Positions 1 through 14,103 are shown, numbered from the stretch's first letter. The stretch: DNA of 64,000 bases from Acanthornis magna (GCA_036785705.1 JAWUZG010000032.1:15022001-15086000); one strand, 5' to 3'. The notes: generated from the letters alone by a model not told the origin. Translations and numbers: made by a program.

Positions 1-3000
1 ACATTTTTTTAAAACTCTTTTTGGAGTAAGCCTATTTTTTCCCATTCAGTTATACTTCAAATCTGACACACTATACAGGAACATTTATCAATGAATTTCA
101 TAATCCTTGTGACAGAATTTACCACTAAGTTGCTGCTGTTGTTACAGCTGCAGGAAGACTAGGGGCCTTGATCCAAAACTCAAAAGTAAAAAAGATGTGG
201 GAACTCAATACTAGAAATTATGTGGGAACCTCAGCCATGCAGAAGATCCAAAGGGGGAGAAGGTCATCTGTTTACCTCTGTTTGTGCCTTTCCAGAAGAG
301 TTGGAGGGACACTCCAGTCAGAACAACAGGTCAGAGAGCCTGGCATTTTCAACTGATGTGAGTTTGACCTGGGAATAAATACCTTGGCAGGCCATTTATT
401 TCAGCAGTAAATTAAGGTTTCTAAAGCAAGTATTCCTGGCTGCTCAAGAGGTGGATCCAACCTGTACTGAGCTGAGCAGATGGGTGTACTGCAATTCTCA
501 GCAAAGGCCGGGTATTGATCCCAGCTACTTGGACCTTCAAGCACCAGGGAAAGACCTGAGTGGTACAGATGCTCAGGCAGCAGATGTGGTTGTAGGGGAA
601 ATGTGATCACATTCACTGAGGTTATTGACAGTTGTTATGACCACTGTATTTTTAATGTGACCATCCATCTTCATTTTTCCTCATGCATCAGTAATGTTGT
701 CTGACAACCTTATCTCATTCTTGCCAGTAAAAGCAACTCTGCCTAATCCTTCTGCTAGAGATTGTAAAGTAGTAACAAGGGCCAGGTCCAAGCAGCTGGG
801 GTAGTCCAAAGTGGGTGTGATGTCTCCATTTGCTTTGCTCCTACTCTCTTTTGGTTCCAGGGTCTCTGTATAAGTGGTAGCTTGCTCTGGGCCTCAACTA
901 TGGAACAAACCAAACCATTTTCTGCAAAAATCAGCCAAAACACAGAGGAAAGAATGGCTCATGCTGAGGTCCTCTTCCCCTGGAGTGGCAGTGGGGATGT
1001 GAGCCTGTCTCTACCAACAGAGATCTGGCAGAGATCCCCAGAACAGCTTGGACATGTCCTCTAAAAACAGCCAGCCATGTGAACTGGCATAGTTGAGAAG
1101 AGAGAATAACTTAGCCTGACACCTGGGCAAAGTCTGTTCTCTCCACTGATCTGGTGTGAAATGAAAGGGTTTTGCTAATGGTGGAGAGGACCAGCAACAG
1201 CGTATGTGTATGATTAAGATAACTGTCTCTGACATCAAATGCAAGGGAACTCTGTTCCCTCTCTTCCAGCACTGGGAGTTAATAAGCAAAAGCATCTTGG
1301 TTCTTGTCCCTCCTCCTTTCCCTATACCCTCCTCAGGATTGGCTGCCAGCAGGTAGCAGTACCCCACACTATGCCATTACTAGCAAATTAAAGGGACCAT
1401 CCTCAGGCACTGAGGGCAGGAAAAGACAGGTCTCAAGCTCTTCTTATACTCTTCGGAAGAAAGAGGGTGGAAAACTTGCATTTCCTTATTTTAACAATAT
1501 GTAAAAGCAGAAAAATCCTTTCTCCTTGAGCCCTAAATAACAGAAATTTTGGGTAAAACGTCATAGTCCAATGAAGCTGGGCAGCATATAGAGGCAGGTC
1601 CTCAGCCCTGCAGCCTCAAGATTTACACTTCCAAGTAACTTGTTGAAAGATATGATGGTGGCCTCACAAAAAAGGACTTTTTTTTGGCAATATTTACTTT
1701 GCCTCTGTGCCATGGTTTGGAGATGTCAGGACTATGCACACATATCTTGAATTTTAGCTTTTTGTTGCATACTACAATGTAAGAAGTGAGATCAATGCAC
1801 ATTAGCTTAGTTTCTGCAGTGATTCCTGAGATGCATAAACAGACAAACTGTGAGTGTGTCAGCTGTGTTTGCTTAAGGATGTTAAACACAGTTCCGTTTC
1901 TAAGGACAGACATATCTTTTGTTCATCTTTTCTTCTGTCTTCTTGTAGGTGCTTGGCTATTCTGGAATGGTTTAAACTATGTGAAGAAAAAGAAAATAAA
2001 GGGACACAGGAATTAAGAAACATAGGAGGACTGAGGGGATCCTGCTTTTTTTAAGCTATGCTCTTTTTTCAACAAGAGACACCTAATCATTTATTAAAAG
2101 TTATCCGCAAAAATGTAAATAGGAAGACCAGTGGCTTATTCACTAAGTTTATATCAATGGCAAAAAGCATCTGTAAATAGATTCATTTGTTTACTTGCTG
2201 ACTAAAGTTTGGTCCAGTTCTGCTTGGAGTTAAATCAATATAAAGTTGGAAGGATTCCATTCATTTTCAGTGAGAGCAACTTTCTCACTCCCAAAAGATC
2301 ATTAGGTTCCTTCAACACTTATTCTTTATTTTGCCAAGATAAAGATTCAGATGTTTTGATTTTTCAGTTCCTTTTCTAGAATGCAGTTTTTCTACAGTCT
2401 GGTAACATATGGCATGAATATGTTCTTTTCTATTTAATACAGGAAAATTATTCAAAAGTTCAGACTTGCTTTAATGCTTTTCATTCCCTTGTAAATGCTT
2501 TAATTTTTTTTTGATTGCCTTCTGAGCAACGTCAAAAGTCAGGACAAAGGAAAAAAAAAAGACGTTCTACTGAAGTGTCTTCCTATTGAAGTGTTGGCAT
2601 GCCTAGTAAAGCAAAAATTTAGGAAAAGATCATTTTCAATGTTCACTTTGTTGGACAACAGGCCTGCCCTGGTAGAAGTTTCATCAATGAAATTATTGTA
2701 CATATATTTGCTTTAATGCCCCTGTTGTTATCATGTTTTTTTTAACAGCGGTGTTGGTTGTTGCCAGATGTCCTGCTCAACAATGCTTCAGCACACATGG
2801 GAATGCTTGTGATGGCCAATCAAGTGAGCTGGCAAAATAGAAACAGATGGCCATGGATGTGTGCTCTAACACATCTTTAATGAAACTGGGCCCTTGCGTA
2901 GATGATTACATTGCAGTAATCACCATTTGCCTATCCTAGGCCCTGCACCTCCAGTTATAGCCCATCTAGTGTCCTAGTTCTGCATTACAGCTTGTTTATT

Positions 3001-5154
3001 CACCTTTTCTGGGTTCAGCTGCATGGGATGCTTGCAAAGGATGGTCCAGTGCAAGAAAAACTGCTTGCAAGAGCAGATGTAAATCTATAGTCCAGTTTGA
3101 GAAGTGCACAAAATGGACTAGAAACATGCTAATGATTTATTTTCTGCCTTTTACCTTTCAGTGGCTTTTACCAAATAACACTGGGGCCATGTACTGTTGA
3201 GCTGCAGTATAGATCAGGACCCAAAGCCACTCGTGGTCCAGCATTACAGAGAGAGTCAAACGTTACCGGATTCTCTGTGCAAGCAGAGATGTGTGCCAAA
3301 CCAAACCCTAGCTCTACAGCTTCCCTTGATTTTCCTGGGACTCTTTAGCTAAGCAGTAACTGGCTTCAGATGCAATCAGATGGGCTCAGGAAATCTTGCA
3401 AGAAAAGCTGAAAAGTTGGTACATCCTGCAAGGTAATTGTATGGTCTTTCAGTTCTTCCCCATTTTGGCATCAAACTTCAAATTAATTGCTAAACTCAGG
3501 AGATTCTAAGGTGAACAATATGCTTTGCCTCATCTATAGAGAGGCTGAGTAGGCTTAAATATAAAATAATCATATCAACTATAATGTTTAAAACAACAAC
3601 TGACCTCCAATCAAATGCCCAAAACCATTTGATTAAGAAAAATTATGGGTCTGGAAAGGGATAATAACTAAGAAGATTTTGCATATGCATCTGATATAAG
3701 GATTCAAGTGTTCTGGCTTTTCCTTGCTGCCACAAGAGTTAGAAAATAGAAAGCTGGCTGAGATCTGAATTATGAAGGTCTCCACAGACACACATAGGAA
3801 GTTCACAGTAGCATGGTGAATACAAGCTAAATAAGAGCTGGGAAAAAGTGTTCTGATTTTTCCTGTGTTGCTCCTCCATGGGTGCTATTGATTTTGCCTT
3901 TGTCAAGGCAACAAAGTATTTCAGTATTGCATCCAAAAGGTTAAATATAGGAATGGATTTTCAAAAGATTGTTAAAATGAAGGTGGGAGAAGGGACAGGA
4001 AGGTTCATCCTCCATTTGATGGAGAGCTACACAATGCTGAGGGATTGTGGTGGGAAGCTGAGCAGGCAACTCTTGGGGGACACCATGCAGCATGTCCATG
4101 TCCACGTGCTGTGACCACCAAGAACTCAGTTCCCTCCCACCCTCCTTCCATCGTACCAAGGCACTGTTCTTAATGTTCTTGCACTGCACTTAAGGTAACT
4201 CTGATGTTCACAGCTCCACATCTTCATCCCTCAAAGTACCCATTGGGAGATGCCAGCCATTCCCTATTCATGTTTAAATGTTTAATATATATTTTTACTC
4301 TCCTGCTTAGTGCTTTATGGAAATTTTTTCACAAACTCCCTGGAAAGTTTTATGGAAGGGTCCCCCATGTAATTTTAAACTCTTCAGTTTTGGGTTTTTT
4401 TGTAGTATATCTTACAAATAAGCATGAGAATCCTGAAGTCCCACAGTAACATTTATTTTCAGATTAGGTCTGGTATAAGCTTGTTTTCGGCCACACATAA
4501 ATGGATGGTATTCTTTTAAAGCATGTTCTCAAACCCTCTTTGCACTTTTCAAGTAAAAATGGCTCATGTATTTTTGGAAGAGTGCAAACAATGAAATGTC
4601 AGATTTCAGTTACTGCTCTTAATATATTTAACCATTCAGCATACTGTAATTGGCTCAATCAAAAGTTATTTCAAACAAAACCCAAAGGATGATGAAATAA
4701 ATCTAAAATGTCAATCTTTCAAGATTCAGATATGTTTTAATAACATTACAGAAATTCCAAAGGTCTCAATTTGGAAATAACAATAATACCAAGTATAGGC
4801 AATTTTTTTAGGGAAGAACTAATAGAATTATTTGTTCTCTTAACTTCCATTTTGGACTAAGTCTTTCAAACTTCATGCTAATATAATTAAAATATATTCT
4901 TATATCTAACCTTACTTAAGGAATTAGTGGAGTCACTAGTTCCAGGCATATATAGTTGTGTTTATATTCCAGCTTTTTACACTTAAAAACATGACAGAAT
5001 CTCCTCTAGTACTCTTCTGAGTTCTTTGACATTCTCATCTGCAAAAACAAAGGGTTTTTTTTCCTTTCCTACAAATATCACTATACTGGGTAATTGAGCC
5101 TAGACCTATTAATTATATTTTTAAACCACAAATATATTGAATCAATAGAAGAGT
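1..5154. other. AT-rich non-coding DNA, nothing recognised
   Basis: This stretch has frequent stops in all six frames. ORFs of 60-118 codons occur on both strands, but none has a recognisable domain, repeat or signal peptide followed by a conserved body. No young transposon ends or long simple repeats are seen. A possible exon-like segment at 1949-2054 is treated as a finding because its support is only a pyrimidine-rich acceptor and a short frame. The stretch is probably intronic or intergenic DNA of a bird. Confidence 0.6.
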
Positions 5155-5179
5155 ATTACCATCAATGGGTGATGGTAAT
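5155..5179. repeat. Short perfect inverted repeat (10-bp arms, 5-base loop)
   Basis: The arms attaccatca (5155-5164) and tgatggtaat (5170-5179) are exact reverse complements separated by atggg. The hairpin would have a mostly A-T stem. Nothing around it suggests a terminator or a microRNA precursor, since the stem is far too short for the latter. It may be a chance palindrome in AT-rich DNA. Confidence 0.6.
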
Positions 5180-7326
5180 GCCCTATTCTGTGTAGCTTCC
5201 AAGGATAATATTTGTTTTATGTCTGCTATTCCAACACATCCTAAAATATGTTAAATGACTACACATCTTTTTCATAAGTATCTAGGAAGCTGCAGCACAG
5301 TGTCTTGGGAGGGCTTGAGACTGGTGGTGGACGAGTAGACTTTCCATGCTTTGTGCTCAGCAGGGCGCTGGGTAGATTTAAATTTGCTTCTGAAAATATA
5401 TAAATACCACTCAGTGGAACTAAGAGATAGCAGAAAACACAGTAAACTCAAAGGATTTGATTTTTTACAACTTCAAACTTCCACACTGCCTCAAATGGTG
5501 ACCTCTCAACTGTTCTTTTGCATTCAGAGTCAGGACTGGAATCTGGGTCAATACACTTCTGAAATATTACCCCAAACAATCCATGTGTTTTCTTCCCAGT
5601 CCTTATAGTCATCTCTATTTACATGTTGAAACTATGACTGCTAGGAATTCCTTCTTTCTTCTTCTTTTGTTTAATGTAAGGGGAAAAATATCTGAAGAAA
5701 AATAGTGAATGCCCCATCCTCCCATTTCCCAGGGCTAATATATATTTCTTCTGGATGTTGTTCTGGTTTTGGCTTTGATGGCACAGAAATTTAATTTTTA
5801 TGTATTATTGCAGCAGAGGTCTAGAAACGGGAAGCAGCAAGACATTAGCATGATGAATATATATTCATGGCTTAACTATGTACCAGCATTGAGAGCTCTT
5901 TTAACAGGGCTGAAAAGCTGTTGCTCAAAGTTGTGTAAAACTGGGATGGAGGTTATGAGAAGAGGAAAATACTTCAAACAGTGCCCATAAAATCAATGTA
6001 GAATAAGAACGTCAGTACCTAACTCAGTATTTTTTCTTGGGTAGCCTATAGCTCGCTGATGCTGATGCGTGAGCAGCTGCAGCTGTGTCAGAGGCTCCAT
6101 GCTGCGTTCTGAGGCATGTCTGGTACTGACCTGGTCACACTGGCCCTGCTAGCCATGGCCTTTAGCTTCAGTTACAAAAATACAATCAGTCTGAAGGATA
6201 AATTTCCCACTTCAGTCACATGGGGTCTTCAGCCAGCTTCTCAGCACAGCCTTCCAACATAACCTCTTACATAAACTAGTCAGAAAATTACTTGGTATTT
6301 ATAATTGTCTACTGCTCCAAAACTTGAACATCAGCATTGTTTGGGTTCGTGACTGTTGGGCCCTTGTTATTCTTGACCACCCACAGTTGCCATGCTCCTC
6401 ACAGACACAGAGGTGTCCTTGTCAGGCCTGTGGACAGGATGCTATTTACATTTCATCATTTGGCCCAGCAGAGTACAGGATACAGAATAACCTATGGTCT
6501 TCATATACTGTCTGTGCCTAAAACCCAGCAAGTATTTTAGGTGTTGCTATTCAAAGACGGCATGAACAGGTGCTCTCCGTGGCTATATTATTAACCAAAC
6601 CAGCCATGAGGGCATTGGCCACTTCCAAGGGCTCAGACCCTGAAGCAGGTTGGCCAAAGCAAAGGATGAGCTCCAAGTTGCTTTTTTTATGGAAGGCATT
6701 GGAAACTGGAGGTCCTAGGGCCATGCAGCCTTAGCAAAGTCTTTCAGATGCAAGCTGCTGAGTGGCATCACACATTTGTTCTGTTTGTATTGTCATAAAT
6801 TGCAACTTTTGTTATGCATTATTTGTTCTAGCAAAACACCTAGAAGCCCTTGTGATGAATCATGGCCCTGACATACATGGCAGAGCAAAATCTTTGCCAA
6901 TAGCTAATGGGGGCAAAAGAAAACTCATGTGGAAGAATTACATTATTTTCTTTAGAACTCTGTTATGGTTACCTTCCTTGTAACACCACTACCTCATAAC
7001 AACACCTTAGATGCCTGAGATAGTGTTATGATGAGAGAAAGCTCAAGTATATTTATAACAAGAATAGGTCAATGGTCCAGAGGGTAGTTTCCTATTATGG
7101 GAGGTATAAAATAACTAAAATCAATAAATCTCCAGATCATAAATGTAGCTACAGTCTGGGCAAGGTTGAGAAAATTATTAGCAGAGCCTCATGATGTCTG
7201 GATATTGTAGCTTGTAAATTTATACATACATATGTGTGTGGTTATGTACACGCTTGCTATTCATCCCCCACAGAATTCATTGAAATGCTAAGAGGAATGT
7301 GCATTTGGTGCTCCTTTCAGTGCTGG
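5180..7326. other. Non-coding DNA, nothing recognised
   Basis: Unique-looking AT-rich sequence with short unrelated ORFs on both strands. I see no transposon hallmark and no gene-like splice-and-frame combination. The patch at about 6050-6180 is slightly richer in GC but shows no clear frame. Confidence 0.55.
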
Positions 7327-7498
7327 TAAAAGAAAAAAACCAAGAGGAAACAGAAAAAAAGAAAAGAAAAAAGTGGGGGGGAAGAAAATAAGAAAGACAA
7401 CATTTAAAAAAAATAGGAAAAAATTAAAAAAAAAGAAAAAAATTAATAAAAAAGGAAAATGAAAAGGGAAAAAGGAGAGAGGCAATGGAAAAGAAAAA
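7327..7498 (+). repeat. Purine-rich low-complexity tract (A/G-rich)
   Basis: About 170 bases consist almost wholly of A and G on the plus strand, with runs of A, gaaaa blocks and a run of seven G near 7375-7381. The complementary pyrimidine strand gives an open frame that is nearly all F, L, P and S. That frame is an artefact of composition and not a gene. Such tracts arise from decayed A-rich tails or slippage. Long mirror-like purine tracts can form triplex DNA, but no exact mirror symmetry was verified here. Confidence 0.85.
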
Positions 7499-8091
7499 CA
7501 GTAACTTCTATAAGGGCTTCTATCTTTCAACTCATGGTGAATTTTTTCATAGAACTGACTCTACAAGGGCATGATAAAATGGCTTCATGTATTAAGCAGA
7601 GGTCTGTACATGAACTGTTGTATCTTGTTTAAAATATGTATTAACTCTTGTCTGCCATTTCCATCACTTACACCTTTATTGTGAGCTATCATCTCCTTTT
7701 GCAATTCCCTAAATTTTATTCAAACAAAGGGACTGAATCTCTTCAAACTTCAGTTATCTAAAGGTTTGTTGTTTAAGTTTGATGTATTCATTTAGGGTCC
7801 CTTTGTTATCTGCCAGAAGAGGTAGCTCCAAGGAGTTTTTGGTCTCAAGGGTCTAAGATTGCTTTTACCCTAGACCTATCTCTTTCTTCCTGCATCGTTT
7901 ACCCAAGCAACCCTAGTTATTAGTCTCCTTTGACATTAGATTGGATAAACCTCACCTAGTGAGCCTAAATTGCTTCCTCTTTTGGTGTAATCATAATGAA
8001 TAAGATCTTCAAACTCCAGTAAATATGTAAAATGTAGCTGAAATGCTATGTTCATGCTTTAGTTAACATTAATAGGTAGGTGATTTTTGTC
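7499..8091. other. Non-coding DNA, nothing recognised
   Basis: A short unique interval between the purine-rich tract and the CR1 fragment. Stops are frequent and no repeat or gene signal is visible. Confidence 0.5.
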
Positions 8092-8395
8092 ATAGAATCG
8101 TAGAACTGTTTAGGTTGGAAAGGACATCTAAGATCTTCAAGTCCAACCATCAGCCCAGCACTGCCAAATCACCACTAAACCATGTCCCTAACTGGCAGAG
8201 CCACACGTCTTTTACATACTGGGAGTCCATCACCCTCCTGGGCAGCTTGTTCCAATGTTTGGCAATGCTTTTGGTGCAGAATTTTTTCCTAGTATCCAAC
8301 CTAAATGTCCCCAACATAACTTGAGGCCATTTTGCTCTATTGCTTGTTACTTGGGAGAAGAGAGTGACACCACTGTCTATCTGATACTCAGCAAT
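8092..8395 (-). mobile_element. CR1 LINE, 5'-truncated 3' end (minus strand)
   Basis: The plus strand begins catagaatcgtagaactg and continues with a 'gttggaaaggacatctaagatcttcaagtccaacc' type block. This is the reverse complement of the 3' terminus of avian CR1 non-LTR retrotransposons. Further right, 'aaaccatgtccctaa', 'gggcagcttgttccaatg' and 'cttgttacttgggagaagaga' also match what I recall of a neoavian CR1 subfamily. Translated on the minus strand, the frame gives RLDTRKKF and KHWNKLPR. These are relics of the C-terminal end of the CR1 ORF2 protein (endonuclease/reverse transcriptase), so the frame there is not a host gene. The copy is severely 5'-truncated, as is usual for CR1, and diverged by substitutions. 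No target-site duplication could be identified with certainty. The right boundary is approximate. Confidence 0.93.
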
Positions 8396-11300
8396 ATGGT
8401 GTAAGAGCATAATGGGAAAAAACCCCGATAGTCTCAGCTGACAGAGCAGTTAAAAAATATGAGGTGTGGGAACTCTGTTTTCCACAGGCTGTTTGATGTA
8501 TTTTCTAGAGATGACCTCCACCTAAGTCTTGACTGAATTCAAATACTCACTAATTTGAGAAAAGTATGAACCTTGTATTCAGATGTGAGCTTCGCCCCCC
8601 AGGCAGCTCCAAGATTGAACTGATTAGGCTTTCAAAAGACATGACTGGTTTGGAAAGCTTAAAAAAAAGAGAGGAAAAACTCTGGAGAAAGTCATGATAC
8701 TCTGATGTAGCTGGTGATTCCAAGGCCATAGCCACCCCTGTTTTTATTGATTTTTTGTTTGCTAACCCCATTATTGTGTTCCTTTCTGATTTAGATTAAA
8801 AAAGTTCTATGAAAGCAGAAACAATAAATCCTGATTTCTTGTATGTTCTGTCTAATGCACCCATGTACTCTTTCTGCAATTCTAACACACATTCTCACCT
8901 TCCTATTCCTCTTGCTGGTGTCCATCCCTATGCTTTTAGCAGTCTCTTAGAACGTAGAGGTGTCTCCCCATAACTCTCCTAAATCCTTCCTACATGCCCA
9001 TGCCCTTGCCCCTGGCAGTGCTTATGGCTCTTCACAAGCGGAGTTCCTGCCTTGCCCAGAAATGTGAGAGAAGCCAAGCAGTCATGCATCTCCTTTTACC
9101 CATTTGCCAGTACAAACTGTCCCATATATACAAAAGTCACCAGGAGAGTGATGAACAGGCAGATGGAGAAGCCCCACCAGAAGAAATATTTGCAGCTGTT
9201 TATTGGTTATAGTGGATATTTTCTACACCACCACAGTGTAGTGAAAAAATCACTGAGAGAAGAAGATACATGCAAAAGTATTTCATAAGCCTGAAATATG
9301 CTCTCCTTTTTGCAGGGCATTATTCATTACAAAAAATAATTTAAAAGATCAATAATTTTTTAAAAGGCTTTAGGTATTTGTCCTAACAAACTGTTAGCAG
9401 TTATAAATAAAGAATGTGTTAAAACTCTTGCCAATTATCCAAACCAATGTAAAGCTGTGTATGAGCCTGGAGAGGCAAGAATTTCTGTAGCTGAGGCATT
9501 TTAAAGGAACTTAGTTTAACAAGGGTGTAGAAGAAAGCATGGAAAAGGAGCCAGAAAACTTATGAGTAAATGAAATACCTCAATGTTCAGAGCCTAAGCT
9601 GGTGTTTTTAGGAGCTGTCAGAAGATTTATTAAGTCTTTTAACTTTACTACATGCAACAGAGAAATTTAAAAATTATAGACCAAAACAGAGGCCATAAGG
9701 GGACTTGGGAGAACCAGCAGGCTGAAGAAATTGCATGGTGCTGATCGGTCAGGCCTCAGACAGACAAGGATTACCTTGGGACAGCTGTTGGACTTCTCCA
9801 AATGGCAGTAATAAATTCATATAAATTATTGCATTGTAGAAACCTGAGTCCTGTTCATCCCTATCTGTTAGGGCTACAGTGGTGTCAGCAAAGAGAACAG
9901 GCCAGGTCCCAGGGAGTGGGGAATAGGAAATAGTAACAGTCTAAGACCTTATTATCTCAGTGGCCAAACACTTCCATCAAGTCAGAAGCTATCATGCTGG
10001 AAAAAACTTCTCATGTCAGTGGGGTATAAACCATGAGTGACACTCCAGTCCCAGGAAGAACCTTACCAGAGCCCCACATGGAAAAGAAATGCAAAGTATT
10101 TTCCACTTTGAAAAAGTATTAGGAGGGTTTGAGAGATCACCAAAATCACCAGGAAAACCAAAGGATGCAAATGGCAGGAGACTCAGAAACAATGAGGACA
10201 GAAAAAAAACCCCAAACCAAAACAGTGGAATGATAGAGCGAAGCAGCAGGGACAGAGATAAAAAGAAAAAACAAAAAAAATGCTGTAGAAAGTACAAATG
10301 GGAAATGTATTTAAAACCATTTAATGCTGATTCAAAAGGACCATGAAAGCTCAATGGGTGAGCAATAGCCTCTATAACAGATGAGCAAAAATTAAAAAAA
10401 TATTAAGGAAGGCTTATTGGACATTCAAAAGAAAATTAATGAATTCTGGATAAAAACTGCTGAATAAGGGGCATACCCTCATGAATCAATAACCAAAGGG
10501 CAAAAAAAATTACAGTTTCTTGGCTTTGACAGGAAAATCAAACAACTATCCTGAAGAGTATAAGACACTTCCCAAAGATCCACATTTAAGTAGCAGTTGC
10601 AGATAAGACGAACCCCCCTAAAAAAAAGTCCCAACCAAACAAAAAGCCCAGTTCAGAGAGAAGTATTGCTTGGAACAGAAAAATAAAACCATGAAAATTA
10701 AACTTATTTGTCCTTTCACATAGACTGCAAACCCAGTGAAGATCAAGAAAATTATGCAGATGGCCAACTAGTGAGCACGGAACTGGCCAAGAAGAGGTTA
10801 CATTAAAGTAATTTTGAATGACTTTATAATAAAAGTTAAAAGTTGATATTTCTCTGTAGATTTTTTTGGATAAGTCAATAGACAAAACAGGAAATATATT
10901 ACGTGAAATAACATGGCGTCAGATAAGCAGAAGATATTTCTGCAGGTAATAGCATTCTTGCATTGAAATATTTCCTGGCTATGGTTGTTTGTGTATTATT
11001 TCTTCAGTGAGAGCTTGCTGTGGTGTTTGGTTGCCTGATGGAAGGTCTGTGCCCCTCTCACAGCATTGTGAGAGTCTGTGGGTGAGAGGCTAGTGTAGCT
11101 CTTTGAGCACACAGAGATACTAGCATCATGCTTTGAGGGGAGATATGGGTGCTGCCATCCTGTGGGACACATGCTGACACACTGGGGCAATCCCTGCTAC
11201 GTGCTCCTGAAAGGTGGGTGGCATCCAAATGCCTTGGTGCTGCCTTAGAGAGGCTGAAGCATCCTCCCAGCACTCTCCGTTGGTTGCACAAATATTGCTT

Positions 11301-14103
11301 CAGATGAGCAGGAGAGCCAAGATGGTGTGGGTGGTCCTCAGCTGCTCTCCAAGACCATGGCTGTAAATCCCATGAGAGGTCACTGGGGCACAGACATTAA
11401 AATTCCTTCCTGAAAGACAGTCTACTTCCAGTGCAGCAGAACAGCCCATGAGGCTGCTAGAATGGCAGTTCTTGGGAGAAGCCAGTCATTATCCCCCTAT
11501 TAAGTTTTCCCCTAATCTATTAAACTTAATACTTTTATTAGCAAGTAATATTAAATACCCAAAGAAGCAGCTGGCATTCAGTCTGTTCTGTGGTTTGGAG
11601 TAATTTTGCATGGATGGGAAGTAGGAACTTTACGGAGTTCATCCCCTTCACTACCATTTATAAGCAAGTCTTTGGCAGAAAGAGGCTCAAAAAAGTGACT
11701 TTGATGGTTTTGGAGAGAATCTACATTTTGTTGACATTGACCAGATGGTCTTACCTCCAGATGGCTGAAACCATCCCCAGGCTTCTCCCTTTCAGCCCCC
11801 TCCTTCTTCTTTTGTACACCACTTTTTATGCCGCCCAGTTTCACAGTAGTGTTCGAGGTAAACCTGAAAGTGCTTTTTATGGACTAATGTGACAAGCAAG
11901 TGCCAGCCAATTGTGTTCACTTCATAGTTAGAACAATGCCTTGGATGTGACTGTAGAATTTCCAGAATGTGCTGTTGGAGTACTTCTCATAGGCACAAAA
12001 TGGAATGCTGCAGAGTATGGTCCATCCTGGCATTTTGGGAGGTAGATCTCAGTTTCTCAGGAAACTCCTCTGGGAAGAGTTATGTAGAGTTATATAGAAA
12101 AAGCTTGTATAATCGTGAGACCACAGAGGGGTATAACCAAGTCAATAGAACACTTTGCTGTTGAGCCTATTGAGCAAGAGTTGTTGCTAAAGAGTTTCAC
12201 AAGAAACTTTGCATGTCTGCCTCAGTTCAAGCTACAGAAAATACTTGATGAAATTTCTAACAAGATGGTGGAGGCCACTTATACTTCCTTCCAGAGAAAG
12301 GATCCAACACAAGTGGCTTAGTAGTGGGATCAGGGATATTTTGCTGCCTCCAGCTATCTGTTCCTCATACAAGTGTTTGTGCATTAGCACGCTTGAGAAA
12401 AATGCTCTTGAAATGGCCTCTTAATATTCTTATTGCTGCATCTCTTTGTTTTGGACCCTCAAATGTTTATTGCTATTGTGTAAAATATTAACATTGTTTC
12501 ACTTTTGCATGCATTTGAAGGGATTTTGGGGGCTGTCTACACATTTTTTGCTAGAAAGTCTGGTTTGGTTCAAAGATGATTACAGTATGTTCAATAAAAT
12601 CTGAGAAATTACAATATTGGCTGTACTGCCATGTGTTGTTCCCTGGAATTTTAAACAGAGGTATGGTTTCAGCATTTTCTTTACAGTGTATATATGACAT
12701 GAAAACATCCTATGCTGATAAGATATTGTGGGAAGTAAGGTGACCTTGTGCATCAGAAAGTGAATCCAGCTAAAAAATTTAAAGCAATATAATCTGTTCT
12801 CCATGTAGTGATTAATGCTCTTTAATTAATATACATGAAATGCAGGCTTTTAGTTAATATAAAAAAAGTTTCTCCCATATTCCTTTGTAAAATCGAAACT
12901 TATATAAACAGATTAGAAAATGGTCAACGAAAGTCAAAATGTGACAGAAACCAAAATCAGACATTATTTGTCAGAATTATTGATGACATTGATGACATCT
13001 ATGTGGCATCAATGAGTTGATGAGTTATTAGAAATTATTGTTTTACTGTTTTTCTTATAGGACCCAGAAGCCTCAGTCAGAACTAGAGCATTATTTTTCT
13101 TAAGTATACATAAATGCATGTATACACATACATCGCGTGCTCAAAGACAAATACACAAGGGCATGAAGCCTAGTCTTCTGAGAAGATCAAAAATTGTAAA
13201 AGCTTTCAACTCTCCCATGTGGCTTTTTACGGGTGTGTTTTTATGAAAACCAAGGCAAAGAAGAGTCTTTGAGGAAGATGAAGGACAGGAGAAAGAGAAA
13301 GAAATCAGTAACCATCACTTACAGATCACAGAGCCTGGAGAAGTAAGCATGAAAAATTACTGGATTGACTCTTGAGGTATTTAAAACCAACAAATACTGA
13401 ACCTTTTAGAGCAATTTAACTACTCAGATCATTATTTAGTAAAAAATATAGCCAAAGCATGCATAATCAAAGAGTTCTCTAAATTGCATGGAGACAGCTT
13501 TATGGTATTTGGCTTATACATCAGAGCACTGGCCTGTCGCCTATAGATGCATTTGAGACATTTGGCAAAATAAATAACAAATAATAAATGCTCGAACATT
13601 TGATGTAGGGTTTTATAAAACCTTGCCTCAAAATTAGTTCAGAATTGCCTGGGATAGGAGAGACAGCTTTCAAAATATTCATGAAAGAATTCAAAAATAT
13701 TTACAGTGCTTTGCTTTAAAACAACATCATGTGGAAAGGGAGAAACCTGGAAAGTGTTAATACTACACAGGGCTGGATGCAGTTGTGGTGTGGGTAAGGA
13801 GGCTGCCAGGAACATGGCTTGTCCCGAGACCCCTGACGTGGGGGCTGTGCTAAATACAGCTAAAGGAGAAGCAAAAAGGAGGTGTGAGGGCTGCATTAGC
13901 TCCTAAGACAGACACGTGCTGGCTGAAAAAAATTGAGAATGAACTAATTAAAATGGCACTTCCAGCATACCCAGGCAGCAAAGTTGGTACATGTGAAAAT
14001 CAGTCTTATATTTTATATACAGAAAGATCTTATATTCTTCCTGAAACTCCACCCTGGTCTGTTGTGTGCGTTTCAAGGTCTCCCATCAAACACATGTGCT
14101 GAA
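8396..14103. other. AT-rich non-coding DNA, nothing firm
   Basis: Nearly 6 kb with only short ORFs in every frame, the largest being 112, 100 and 99 codons. Their translations are low-complexity or lack any domain I know. A-rich patches lie at about 10200-10290 and 10380-10400. The ORF at 11590-11892 has a hydrophobic C-terminal half but no conserved look and no initiation or splice context that would support it. No young repeat was found. Confidence 0.55.

Noticed and set aside
7288..7530. Minus-strand ORF rich in F, L and P
   Set aside because: It is the translation of the complementary strand of a purine-rich low-complexity tract.
8150..8410. 86-codon minus-strand ORF as a host gene
   Set aside because: It falls inside the CR1 fragment and shows the CR1 ORF2 C-terminal motifs, so it is a retrotransposon relic.
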